This document shows positions 54,435-63,522 of a stretch of DNA of 64,000 nt, in pieces. The notes below the pieces were generated by a model, which was not told where the DNA came from, made no database searches, and was given only the letters and a program-made list of their open reading frames with translations. Every line of letters starts with the position of its first letter. The stretch's first letter is position 1. The position numbers and the translations under genes were made by a program. The stretch is from Pseudodesulfovibrio nedwellii (lineage in GTDB: Bacteria; Desulfobacterota; Desulfovibrionia; Desulfovibrionales; Desulfovibrionaceae): NCBI RefSeq assembly GCF_027923765.1, contig NZ_AP026709.1, positions 553,501 through 617,500 on the forward strand. The letters run 5' to 3'.

Positions 54435-55781
54435 TTACTGGCGTTTCAAGTCGTACTTGGACATTTTTTCATTGAGAGTTCTTCGGGGGATACAGAGGTC
54501 GTCAATGACATTTTTTACGTTGCCGCCATGACGTGCGAGTGATTCCTTAATCAGGTGGCGTTCAAAGAGATTGACTTGATCCTTAAGGCTAATAGAGGAA
54601 GCGCATTCGCCTGCAATTGAGCTGGAGAGAATTTGTGGAATACGTTCTTGAGGCGGGAGGGCAGACAAGACATACCGTTCAGTCATACTTTTGAGTTCTC
54701 GAACGTTTCCGGGCCAGTCATGGCTCATCATGATAGCCAGACTTTGCGGCGTGGCACTGTCTGCCGAAGTGCCATAAGTGTCTGCAGCCTGTTCCAAAAA
54801 GAAAGAAAAGAGTAGAGGGATATCATCCTTTCGTTTCCTCAACGGTGGTACTGTCAGCTCCACGGTGTTCAGACGGAAGTACAGGTCTTCGCGGAGACGA
54901 CCTTCCTTAATGGCTTTTTGTGGGGATTCATTCATGGCAGAAAGTAGTCGGAATTCTACAGGCCTTAATGTGTTGGAACCCAATCTTGTTATCTCTTTAT
55001 GCTCCAAAGCTCTCAGGAGTTTTCCCTGAACATCAATAGGCATGGAACTCAGTTCATCGAGAAAGAGTGTGCCACCGTTTGCCGCCTCCAGCTTGCCAAT
55101 ACGTTTGCCCTGGGCGCCTGTGAAAGCGCCTGATTCATGACCGAATAATTCACTTTCAGCCATGTTTACAGGAATAGCCGCACAATTTAGGGCAAGGTAG
55201 TTCTTTTTATTGCGATGGCTCAATTTATGGATTGAGCGCGCAACAACTTCCTTGCCGGTTCCGGTTTCCCCAAGGATTAGAACATTGGCAATGGTCGGGG
55301 CGATATGTGTCATTTCCTTTTTTAGGCTTCGCATGGGAACACTTGAACCCACAAGTCTGGAGTCCAAGCCTTCGCTGTCAACAAGAGCTTGTTTAAGGAG
55401 TCGATTTTCTATAACAAGTTGACGTTTTTCAAGGGCTCGTTTGATGGTTTCCACAATCCGTTCAGGATCGAAAGGCTTTTCTACGAAGTCATACGCACCA
55501 CCTCGAATGGCTTCTACAGCCATGGCAATATCCCCGTGGCCGGTAAAGAGGACTACCGGAAGATCCGGATCGACCTCTGCTATTTTTTTTTGAAACTGCA
55601 AACCATCAAGACCGGGCATTTTGACGTCCGAAAGGACGATCCCTTCATAATTCTTTGTGATGGTTGTAAGAGCCTTGCTTGCATCTTCGAAGCTCAGCAC
55701 TTCAAATCCAGAGAGTTCAAGCCATTGTCGGGCGGAATCGCGTACAGATTTTTCATCATCAACAAGAGTGACCTTATTCAT
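54435..55781 (-). CDS. dctD: Sigma-54-dependent response regulator (DctD-like)
   Basis: This 448-aa NtrC-family activator has a receiver domain (1-120) with the phospho-Asp in VLSDVKMPG, an AAA+ domain (about 145-375) with GETGTGKE (Walker A) and GAFTGA (sigma-54 contact), and a C-terminal Fis-type helix-turn-helix with ARHGGNVKNVIDDLCIPRRTLNEK. It is two bases after dctB and immediately upstream of a sigma-54 promoter for the fumarate genes, its likely target. AGGAGTCG precedes the start. Confidence 0.94.
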   Translation of the reverse strand: MNKVTLVDDEKSVRDSARQWLELSGFEVLSFEDASKALTTITKNYEGIVLSDVKMPGLDGLQFQKKIAEVDPDLPVVLFTGHGDIAMAVEAIRGGAYDFVEKPFDPERIVETIKRALEKRQLVIENRLLKQALVDSEGLDSRLVGSSVPMRSLKKEMTHIAPTIANVLILGETGTGKEVVARSIHKLSHRNKKNYLALNCAAIPVNMAESELFGHESGAFTGAQGKRIGKLEAANGGTLFLDELSSMPIDVQGKLLRALEHKEITRLGSNTLRPVEFRLLSAMNESPQKAIKEGRLREDLYFRLNTVELTVPPLRKRKDDIPLLFSFFLEQAADTYGTSADSATPQSLAIMMSHDWPGNVRELKSMTERYVLSALPPQERIPQILSSSIAGECASSISLKDQVNLFERHLIKESLARHGGNVKNVIDDLCIPRRTLNEKMSKYDLKRQ

Positions 55782-55783
55782 GG

Positions 55784-57559
55784 TTACGACTCCTTATTTT
55801 GTTTGGATAAAGGAAGATACACAGTAAATTCAGCGCCTTGATCAAGGCAGTTCCTTGCACGAAAATCACCATTCATATCCTTGATGATCTTATAGGAGAT
55901 GGAAAGCCCAAGTCCAACGCCGACGCCTTCTTTTTTGGTGGTAACAAAAGGCTCAAAAAGCTTTTTGTCGATATCAGAAGATATGCCTGGACCATTATCC
56001 CAGACGCGGATTCTTGCCTTTTCATCACTGGCACTCAGCGTCACACCGATGAAGGATGACTCTGTGTTTTGCAAGGCATCAAGTGCGTTTCTGAAGAGAT
56101 TAATCAGCACTTGTTCAAGCCGAACTCGGTCTCCCTTGATGAGGATGGGGGTGTCCGGCAAAGTTAATTTGAGTTCACAGTCTTCTACACGCATTTGATG
56201 CTTCATGAGTGTCAGGGATTCATTGATCGCTTGCCGTAAATCGAACTCTCTGTCCGTATTTGATGATTTTCGGGCGAAAGATTTCAATTGTTCTGTAACC
56301 TTTGCCATGCGGTCACCCAGTTTAGAAACTTTCGTCAGGGTAGGATCAAGTTCATCCAACAGATTTCTCGCCAGCATAAGTTTACAACTGGCGATATATG
56401 TTTTTGTTGCGGCAATTGGTTGGTTCAGTTCATGGGCGATAGCGGTCGCCATTTCGCCAAGCGCTGCCAATTTACCTGCCTGGACAAGTTCTTCCTGAGC
56501 TTCTCGCAATTCCACTTCGGTACGTTTGCGGTCTTCAATTTCTTGGGCCAGTTGTTTATTGATGTCCCGAATGTGTTCTGCTTCGACAGCTTGTTGTCTG
56601 GAAAGTATTTTTTGGTGTCGTTCCCTCAGAAGGAGGCGAGTGAGAATAGCAAGACCAATGAGGACAAAAGTCGTTAAAGACATGCCCAATGTTCTTTCCC
56701 ACAAAGCACTTTGTTCCAACAGATAAAGTATATCCCAGTTCATCCCTGGAATGGATCGAGTGTTTTCGAAAAAACGTTCTTTATCTATGGTGACTTCATC
56801 CATGAAGCCCATTCGGGTCGTGTGTTTTGCTGGAAGATGTTTGAGTTTTAATTTGGGATATTGGCCGCGTTCATTAATTTTTGCCAATGTTTCGTTTGAG
56901 AGTGGTTTTAACGTCCTATATTTCCAGCTTGGTCGGCTCGACAGGATGATGACTCCGTTAGCGTCAACCACGAATACAGTCTCACCTCCTTCCTGCCATA
57001 AATTTTCCAGGGAAGAGAGTACGATTTTGGCGACAGCGACACCAACGATCTTTTCATTACTACGAATTGGGTGAGAAATATAAAATCCAGGTTCTCCGAT
57101 AGTTATACCAACACCAAAAAACATACCGTTTTTGCCAGTGATCGCATCTTTGAAGTACGGACGAAAACTGAGGTTTAATCCAATAAAGTTTTTAGGTTTT
57201 TTCCAGTTGCTTGAAGAAATGACAACTCCATTTTCGTTAATGACATAGACTGCGGCAGAACCAGAGTTGATGCTTGCTGATTCCAGAAAAGAATTAACCT
57301 CTTCGACATTACCTTCTCCCTCAAGAAGATCCCTGACAATTTCTGTTTCAGAGATCAGGAAGGGGAGATATTCGTGTTTTTTGAGAGCGGATTGAAGAGT
57401 GCTTTCGTATAATGTCAACCGTTCATTGGAGACCCGATCAAGATCTTGAATGTAGTCATATTGGACGATTAAGGCCACAAGTACCGGAATGCCTATCATG
57501 AACATGAACGTCAAAAAAATAGGAATTGCTTTGCCCTTATACGTCTTGAATAACTGCAT
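55784..57559 (-). CDS. dctB: C4-dicarboxylate sensor kinase (DctB-like)
   Basis: This 591-aa sensor kinase has a membrane helix at about 10-30, a periplasmic double-Cache region (about 40-275) of the type that binds dicarboxylates, and a second helix at about 290-310. A coiled linker follows, then HisKA with IAHELNQPIAATKTY, and an HATPase domain with FRNALDALQN, DNGPGI and GLGLSISYKI. The paired DctD gene follows. Its ligand is inferred as succinate, fumarate or malate from the regulated genes. Confidence 0.93.
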   Translation of the reverse strand: MQLFKTYKGKAIPIFLTFMFMIGIPVLVALIVQYDYIQDLDRVSNERLTLYESTLQSALKKHEYLPFLISETEIVRDLLEGEGNVEEVNSFLESASINSGSAAVYVINENGVVISSSNWKKPKNFIGLNLSFRPYFKDAITGKNGMFFGVGITIGEPGFYISHPIRSNEKIVGVAVAKIVLSSLENLWQEGGETVFVVDANGVIILSSRPSWKYRTLKPLSNETLAKINERGQYPKLKLKHLPAKHTTRMGFMDEVTIDKERFFENTRSIPGMNWDILYLLEQSALWERTLGMSLTTFVLIGLAILTRLLLRERHQKILSRQQAVEAEHIRDINKQLAQEIEDRKRTEVELREAQEELVQAGKLAALGEMATAIAHELNQPIAATKTYIASCKLMLARNLLDELDPTLTKVSKLGDRMAKVTEQLKSFARKSSNTDREFDLRQAINESLTLMKHQMRVEDCELKLTLPDTPILIKGDRVRLEQVLINLFRNALDALQNTESSFIGVTLSASDEKARIRVWDNGPGISSDIDKKLFEPFVTTKKEGVGVGLGLSISYKIIKDMNGDFRARNCLDQGAEFTVYLPLSKQNKES

Positions 57560-57805
57560 ATAAATACTCGCTATCTGCTGAGTGTTGTTATGGTCGCCAG
57601 TGTGAGAGCTTTTGATTACTCAGTGTTGTATGCCGTCTATTTGCCCCTGTTTGATTGCAGCAAACCATCGGCGAAAAACCGCTTATTTTAAAGGGTATAG
57701 ATAGAGCCGTTTTCATAGTGTTTTCTCTAACAATTTATTTTAATTCGTTTTTATCTCTTTCGGTGTAATCGAAGACTCTTTGATTAAGCAAGAATAGTAC
57801 CGAGA

Positions 57806-57831
57806 TTTCAACAATAATATTATTGTTGAAA
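57806..57831. repeat. 26-bp perfect palindrome over the MFS-ApbE stop codon
   Basis: The sequence from 57806 to 57831 is its own reverse complement, centred on AATATT. It covers the last codons and stop of the MFS-ApbE gene. It is AT-rich, so as an RNA hairpin it is weak; as DNA it is a good candidate for a dimeric protein site. Confidence 0.7.
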
Positions 57832-60000
57832 GTTATCTGTGGTCACAATTTGCATGTCGGGAGTGAACCATATGGCTGATGTCGTAGGGTATTCTTTCTT
57901 CATGATACTTTTACCTTTGAAAGGTCCGAGAATAAAGAGAGCTGTTGCTAGTGCATCCGCTTTTTCTGCACTGTCGGCGATGACGGTCACTCCAACCGAT
58001 GCGTTGGCAGAACTCATATCGGATGGGTTGATAATGTGGTGTCGAAATTCTTTCTTCCCGTGGTTTTCAACGGTTACAAATTGTTGGTAGTCCCCAGATC
58101 CGCATACTCCTTTTTCCCGAACTGTAATGGTCTTATACACAGTATCGGAACGAGGATGTCGTATGCCAACGGTCCAATCCTGGTCTCCGAAACAATAGAA
58201 GTCGCCTCCTGCTTCTACTATACCAGATTGAATTCCTTGTTTTTGCAGCAAGGCAACAGCAGTATCAATGATCGTGCCTTTGGCTATTCCTCCAAGATCA
58301 AGAGCCATTCCCTTCTTTTTCAGGCGAATACGTTTGTTTTCATTATCAACTATGACCATGTTGTGATCGACAAGCCCTTTTTTCATCTGGGCCAGAGTTT
58401 CATCAAGAGCATAGTAGAGCGGAGAGGTTGTCAGAGCACCGATCGTTGGATCAAAGGCCCCGTCAGTTTTTTTGCTGTATTCAAGGGCCCGGTTGATTAA
58501 GGCGTATGACCTTGTTGAGGGTGTCACCCAATACTGTCCGGCTCCTCGGTTGATTCTTCCGATTGAACCTTCTAAATTGCGATGGTCGTAATCTTTTTGC
58601 AACATCCGCATGGTAGTGATTGTTTTTTGAGCAGCTTTGTCTGCGGCGGCTTGACTTTGAGCCTTGATGGTCAAGTTAATTATTGTACCCAGACCAACAT
58701 CGGTGAATCGGTATATGGTCTTGTCACCAGCAAGGAAAGGATGCGTTTGAGGAATAGATAGGACGTACAGAGGAATTGCGGCCAGCAATGCGCAACAAAG
58801 GGCCGCGCTCCATGAAAGTGTTTTTTCCCAATACAGATGATCCCGAAAGCTGGAAGAGAGCAGGGGGATGCAGGAAAAAACACCTATTATCGCTACAAAT
58901 TGCAAGGCCGGTGCGACTGAGTGGATTATTTGAATTAAAAATCCGCCAAGAAGAGGACCAAAGAGAAATCCGAGTCCGGCAGCAAAGTGCGTGGTGCCAA
59001 AGGCCATGCCTTGATTTTGGGACATATCGGATGCAGCGGTCATGGATGCTGGAATGGATATGGCGGTTCCAAGTCCCATGATTGCTCCCCAGAGAATGAA
59101 ATGCCATGGCTCTGAACTTGTCCCGAGGGCAAAGAGAGCACTCGCGCTGAGAAGCATACCAAAAACGATAGTACCAAGTTGTGTTTTTTTGCCATGAATT
59201 CTTCCCATGAGCGGAAGACAAAGGCTGGTTGTAAAGCTTGGTATTGCATACAAAATTGCGATTTCAAACCCGGTCCACCCGAGTTTTATGGTTAAAAGAA
59301 TTGGATAAAAAGCTGTGAGTAGACCAATGCCAAGAGTTCGACCGAATATGGAGAACAGTAGGTACGTCGCATCAAGTTTTTTGAGAACGGAGGGATTGGA
59401 GGTACTTTTTCCCCTGACTGTTCGAGTTTCTTTAGGCAGAAAGAAAATAATAATCAGTGTTGCAAGCCCCATACAAAGGGACAGTCCCAGAAGCGGTGGT
59501 TTGATGGAACGGTTGAGATAGAGCAATCCACCAAGAAGAGGTCCGCAAAAAAGGGCTATGTTGAAAGCCATGGAATACAATGCGAACCACCGTGGGAGTG
59601 TCTCTTTTGACCCATTTCCTCCCAATGTGGCCATCCCAATTGGTTTGATGAGACCGGAAACAAGACCCAGAATGAATTGAATGACATACAGAGTCGTTAA
59701 ACTCGTATGAAAAAAGTACAGTAAAGGAATAATACAGCCAATGAATGTCGTGAGAAGTAGTGGAAGACGCGGGCCAACTTTGTCTCCCCAAAGGCCGGCA
59801 ACTGGTGCGATTAATAATTTGGCAAGATAGTATCCCGCAAATGCACTGCCAAGCCAGATGCCACTGATTCTTTCATCGAAAGATAGAAGTGGAATTGTAA
59901 ATGAAAATAAGCCAATACCCAGTGTCGAAAAAAGCCCACTGGAAAGTATCGCCCAAAAAATACGGCGAGTATTGTGAGTGTGTGTATCGGAATTGCTCAT
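57820..60000 (-). CDS. MFS transporter fused to ApbE flavin transferase
   Basis: This 726-aa fusion has two parts. Residues 1-385 are a 12-helix major facilitator transporter, with GDKVGPRLP after helix 2. An additional helix (about 396-416) leads into an ApbE domain (about 425-726) with DGAFDPTIG (513-521), LDLGGIAKG (568-576), EAGGD (596-600), HHIINP (654-659) and DSAEKADALATA (676-687), the last being the Mg/FAD site. With 13 helices and a cytoplasmic N-terminus, the ApbE part should lie in the periplasm. ApbE transfers FMN from FAD to Thr in RnfG and RnfD. The transporter half may supply the flavin, but that is inference. Confidence 0.92.
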   Translation of the reverse strand: MSNSDTHTHNTRRIFWAILSSGLFSTLGIGLFSFTIPLLSFDERISGIWLGSAFAGYYLAKLLIAPVAGLWGDKVGPRLPLLLTTFIGCIIPLLYFFHTSLTTLYVIQFILGLVSGLIKPIGMATLGGNGSKETLPRWFALYSMAFNIALFCGPLLGGLLYLNRSIKPPLLGLSLCMGLATLIIIFFLPKETRTVRGKSTSNPSVLKKLDATYLLFSIFGRTLGIGLLTAFYPILLTIKLGWTGFEIAILYAIPSFTTSLCLPLMGRIHGKKTQLGTIVFGMLLSASALFALGTSSEPWHFILWGAIMGLGTAISIPASMTAASDMSQNQGMAFGTTHFAAGLGFLFGPLLGGFLIQIIHSVAPALQFVAIIGVFSCIPLLSSSFRDHLYWEKTLSWSAALCCALLAAIPLYVLSIPQTHPFLAGDKTIYRFTDVGLGTIINLTIKAQSQAAADKAAQKTITTMRMLQKDYDHRNLEGSIGRINRGAGQYWVTPSTRSYALINRALEYSKKTDGAFDPTIGALTTSPLYYALDETLAQMKKGLVDHNMVIVDNENKRIRLKKKGMALDLGGIAKGTIIDTAVALLQKQGIQSGIVEAGGDFYCFGDQDWTVGIRHPRSDTVYKTITVREKGVCGSGDYQQFVTVENHGKKEFRHHIINPSDMSSANASVGVTVIADSAEKADALATALFILGPFKGKSIMKKEYPTTSAIWFTPDMQIVTTDNFQQ

Positions 60001-60123
60001 ACTGGGGTCATGTCCTAATTTAAGTCAGTGTGACTATAAATAGCCAAGAATGGCAAGCTGTTCGTGTGCTTGCCATAATAGTACATGGTGAAAACTCAGC
60101 AAAGCGCCTTTTATTTTATATTA

Positions 60124-60168
60124 AAAGAAGGCCTTGCGAAAAACATGCGCAAGACCTTCTTTTTTTGA
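60124..60168. terminator. Terminator between the TPR gene and the MFS-ApbE gene
   Basis: Arms AGAAGGCCTTGCG and CGCAAGACCTTCT pair with one mismatch and are followed by a T run on the plus strand; the minus strand, on which the TPR gene ends, has CTTCTTTTAA. Confidence 0.75.
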
Positions 60169-60189
60169 TTCTTAGAGTTGTTATTCGAG

Positions 60190-62280
60190 TTAGAATGGAT
60201 AAACTAAAGTGCTTTCAGTGCTTTTCTGTTTGCCTATCTTTTTATTGATGGCATCGATACGGGCCTTGGCAGCTTCTCGCTGTTCTTTACGCGCGGCATT
60301 ACGGATAACTGTTCCAAGCAAGCGTTTAGCGGTTTCGTATTTCCCCCTTTTTTCATAAATGAGGGAAGCACGATACATGGCGGTCAGCGCCCAGATGTTT
60401 TCCTGTGGATATTGCCAGGCCAGTTTGAGGTAATAATCCAAGGCTTTATCCATGTTACGCATGGCGTGCTCGCCTTCGCCCAACCAGAACAATGTTTCAG
60501 CCTGAAGAGCGGTCGTCATGGTGGATCGATTGTCCCACATAATCAGCAGTTCTTTTTGGGCTGTTTCGTAGTCTTTTCGCTGTTGATATAACAACGCCAT
60601 ACGTAAACGGGTCATGACCGGGATAGGTGTGCCAGTTTTGACCATTTCCTTATATGTATCTAGCGCTGCGGACTGTCTGCCAGAATCAAGTTCAATACGT
60701 GTTTTGATATCCAGCCAGGATGTTTTTAGGTTCGAAGGCAAACTTGGCTCATCTATTTGGTTTAAATAAAATGCACTTAACTGTAGATTTTTGGTTTTGG
60801 CTGCGTCGTTTGCCAAATAGAGTAATCCTTGAATGCCGAATGAAGAATCATCAAAAAGAAATGCTGAGCGTTTGGCCAGTGAAACAGATGGTTTCTCATT
60901 AAAGAGTTGTTGCCAGTATGCAAGCAGCAATAATTTGTCCAATGGGTATTGATCAAGAGAAAGCGAAGCAAGTTGTTTGCTCGGAGCGGTTGTCCAGAAA
61001 GGAGCTTCTGTTTGAGCATTAACGTCTTGTCCCGCCGCACCGGAAAGGGCGGTCAAAATTGGATAAAGAGCATAAGATTCAGTCGGTTTTTCCGGTAGGA
61101 TATTATTAAAGTTGTCCTTGAAGGTTAGGAGTCCTGCAAGACGAAGAGAAATCGGAAGTGTTTTTTTATTTAAAGAATTCCAAATAGTTCTGGATGATTC
61201 AACATCTCCGTTAGATAATGTTAAAGCAAGTTTAAAGTTCGTGAGAAGGGCGGATGTTTCTTCAGAGATAAGCATTGATCTCAGTTCATTATCGATAGCC
61301 TTTTGGGCATCATCAAGCGACATGGTCAAAAGATTATTCCTAAACTGCGTCCATGGTCCAGAATGAGGATTGCCGAGGAACCACTGACTTCGGGATTTGG
61401 AGTAGGGAGCTAAAAGATTTCCAGACCAGAAAGCATTGGCCTTGAGGTATTTTCCGGTGGTGAAAGGGGAAAGATCTGTTGGCAGAGTGCCTTTTTCAAG
61501 GAAGAGTATGATTGATTTCCAGAATATCTTGACGGTTTCTTGTGAAATTTTGTCAATCTGGCTATTCGCTGCATCAAACTTTTCCAAAGACGCGGAAGCC
61601 ATGGACTGAGCGATCAATGTTGTATCATTAGGAAGTAGGAAGGGTGCTGTAATAGAAGGGGATTCAGTAGGTTCTAATTCTTTTTTTTCTTTTAATTCCG
61701 CATGATTGTTGTCGGTAAGTGCTTGAGCAATACTCCAGAAGCTGTCATTCCATGCACGCTGTCCTACCGCCATGACCAGATTGAGTGCCTCTTTTTGAGA
61801 GGATCTGGATAGAGTATGATTTGCGGAATATGACCAGTACATTTTGAGCCAGACATCATGCCAGATATCAGCAAGTTCTGGTTCAGCCTTTAAACGTCGT
61901 TTGGCGACTGAATCATCCATGAATTTTGTAGCCTGAGTGAACCAGAGGACGGCTTTTGAAAGGTCACCTAGTCCTCGATAAGCCTGTCCACCAAGCCATA
62001 ATCTTTCTGCTTCAAGGGTACGATCCTCAAAAGCAGGTGTCATTTCAATGATTTCAAGTGTTTTTGCTGGTGAATTGAGGTTTAAATACACTTGAGCCCG
62101 TTTAAGGATTGCTTCAGGAGAGTCTTCTGCAGTTTCGGTTGCATATTCCTTTTCAAGGCGATCCCAAGCTCCATAGTGTTCAAGCCATTTTTGAAAGGTC
62201 TGTTTTTGTGCCGCCAGGCTGTTGGTGCCTGGAATAAGCAAACAGACTATTAATGCGAAAAAGGAAAGCGAAAGTTTCAT
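60190..62280 (-). CDS. Periplasmic TPR-repeat protein
   Basis: This 696-aa secreted protein has a signal peptide (1-24, ending SLAAQ) and helical repeats. TPR-like units are visible at about 55-120 (PEAILKRAQVYLNL, LWLGGQAYRGLGDLSKAVLWF) and at 560-665 (AETLFWLGEGEHAMRNMDKALDYYLKLAWQYP), ending in a Lys-rich helix. The middle 250 residues show no clear repeat. Similar proteins act in envelope assembly or protein complexes; no partner is evident from neighbours. A hairpin terminator follows. Confidence 0.8.
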   Translation of the reverse strand: MKLSLSFFALIVCLLIPGTNSLAAQKQTFQKWLEHYGAWDRLEKEYATETAEDSPEAILKRAQVYLNLNSPAKTLEIIEMTPAFEDRTLEAERLWLGGQAYRGLGDLSKAVLWFTQATKFMDDSVAKRRLKAEPELADIWHDVWLKMYWSYSANHTLSRSSQKEALNLVMAVGQRAWNDSFWSIAQALTDNNHAELKEKKELEPTESPSITAPFLLPNDTTLIAQSMASASLEKFDAANSQIDKISQETVKIFWKSIILFLEKGTLPTDLSPFTTGKYLKANAFWSGNLLAPYSKSRSQWFLGNPHSGPWTQFRNNLLTMSLDDAQKAIDNELRSMLISEETSALLTNFKLALTLSNGDVESSRTIWNSLNKKTLPISLRLAGLLTFKDNFNNILPEKPTESYALYPILTALSGAAGQDVNAQTEAPFWTTAPSKQLASLSLDQYPLDKLLLLAYWQQLFNEKPSVSLAKRSAFLFDDSSFGIQGLLYLANDAAKTKNLQLSAFYLNQIDEPSLPSNLKTSWLDIKTRIELDSGRQSAALDTYKEMVKTGTPIPVMTRLRMALLYQQRKDYETAQKELLIMWDNRSTMTTALQAETLFWLGEGEHAMRNMDKALDYYLKLAWQYPQENIWALTAMYRASLIYEKRGKYETAKRLLGTVIRNAARKEQREAAKARIDAINKKIGKQKSTESTLVYPF

Positions 62281-62666
62281 GGTCCCTCAAATGCCGTAAA
62301 CGGCTTTTTATTGTCTTCGATCAGGCATTCTTATCAGTCTCGAAAAAAACTCTCAATGGTGAGTTAGTAGAAGTCGAACTTCCCGACGTAAAAAGGGTAT
62401 GTCTGATTTTTATCGGAAGTTATGAAAGCTTATTTACCTTCTACTTGTTAAAAGTTTACATAATTTACATTATGAGACAAACGTGTAGTAAGCTGAAATA
62501 AAGAGTTAATCTGCATTGTGTTCTGTTGCATGTCAGATCGTCGCTATTCGTCGGCTTATCAATAAGCCCGCCGAAACCGTTAAATGCCCTGTGAGTTAAT
62601 TGGATGTGTTTTCTGATCTTGGGGTCGGTTTAATGAGAGAACATCGTTAGGGCTTGAATGAAGGCC
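62281..62666. other. Intergenic region with small hairpins, no gene seen
   Basis: This stretch lies upstream of the TPR gene. It includes a short GCCG-TAAA-CGGC-TTTTT hairpin near 62292 and GGCTTAT/ATAAGCC (62553-62568). No open frame has a ribosome-binding site or plausible composition. Confidence 0.4.
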
Positions 62667-62693
62667 AAAAAAAAGACCCTGTCTAGGGCCTTT
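62667..62693 (-). terminator. Terminator after the YHS-like gene
   Basis: On the minus strand AAAGGCCCT pairs with AGGGTCTTT (one G-T pair) around AGAC, followed by a T run. Confidence 0.8.
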
Positions 62694-62718
62694 CTCTTTA
62701 TGTGATTCGTTGAGAGTT

Positions 62719-62997
62719 TTATTCGTCGTCTTTTTCGATGGTCGTAGCTTGAATTTGTTTCAAGTATTTGTCCCGACATTCATAGGAACAGAACATGTGG
62801 ACTTTGTCCCCTTCTCGAACTCGAATAGAACTATCCTTTTCAACATACGTACCGCAAACCGGGTCTTTGACCATTTCGCCGGAGGCCACTTTGTCCTTGA
62901 TGACCTTTTCGCTTTGCATTTCCTTTTTTTTCTTGTCGCCCATGAAGAGCTTGTAAACAAGGAAAAGTGCTACGCCAATGACCAGGAATTTCAGCAT
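62719..62997 (-). CDS. Small membrane-anchored YHS/TRASH-like metal-binding protein
   Basis: This 92-aa protein begins with a membrane helix (3-19), then a Lys-rich linker. The domain has VKDPVCGTYVEKD (about 43-55) and HMFCSYECRDKYL (about 67-79). The Cys, Cys-x3-Cys spacing is the YHS/TRASH metal-binding pattern. Such domains bind Cu, Zn or heavy metals. It lies downstream of folK on the same strand, 24 bases away, and is probably co-transcribed. Confidence 0.85.
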   Translation of the reverse strand: MLKFLVIGVALFLVYKLFMGDKKKKEMQSEKVIKDKVASGEMVKDPVCGTYVEKDSSIRVREGDKVHMFCSYECRDKYLKQIQATTIEKDDE

Positions 62998-63021
62998 GGT
63001 ATGTCTCTTTTATGTATTGGT

Positions 63022-63522
63022 TTAGGCTTTTTGCCAGATTTTACGATCTTCGAGCCGGTATTCAATAGCATCCAGGGCTTCATCGATGGTTGTTCCATCA
63101 GGAAACACGTAGTTTGGTGCGATTTCCTTGAGGGGTACGAGGACAAACGCCCTTTCTTTGGCTCGCGGATGCGGCAAAGTCAGGAAATCCATGTCCATGG
63201 TCACATCACCCCAGGCGACGATATCCATATCCAGCGGCCTAGGGCCACCCTTCACCGTTCTCTCACGTCCCATTTTTGCTTCAATAGCCGTACACGTGGA
63301 CATAAAGCCTTGTGGTGACCAAATTTCGGCATCAATTTCCAGTGCGATCATCTGGTTTGTGAACCACTGTTGATCCTTGACTTCGCCCTGAGGCTCAGTC
63401 TCGTAATATTCGGATACAGCCTTGAGACGTATCTCATCTCCATAGTCTTCAAGCTTAATCAAGGCCTCGTGAAGATTGTCTTCGGTGTCTCCAATGTTGG
63501 AGCCGAGGCTGACATAGCATAT
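63022..63522 (-). CDS. folK: HPPK (folate pyrophosphokinase) with an apparent ATA start
   Basis: FolK transfers pyrophosphate from ATP to 6-hydroxymethyl-dihydropterin in folate synthesis. GERTVKGGPRPLDMDIV-like residues (RERTVKGGPRPLDMDIVAWG) and LPHPRAKERAFVLVPL are family signatures. The first ATG in frame, 63462, is too late: the frame continues upstream through CYVSLGSNIGD, the essential N-terminal strand and ATP-site Asn. Between that motif and an in-frame TGA at 63553-63555 there is no ATG, GTG or TTG. The best start is ATA at 63522, overlapping the dapL stop as TAATA, the pattern normally seen as TAATG. The gene gives about 166 aa, a normal size. Confidence 0.88.
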   Translation of the reverse strand: MCYVSLGSNIGDTEDNLHEALIKLEDYGDEIRLKAVSEYYETEPQGEVKDQQWFTNQMIALEIDAEIWSPQGFMSTCTAIEAKMGRERTVKGGPRPLDMDIVAWGDVTMDMDFLTLPHPRAKERAFVLVPLKEIAPNYVFPDGTTIDEALDAIEYRLEDRKIWQKA

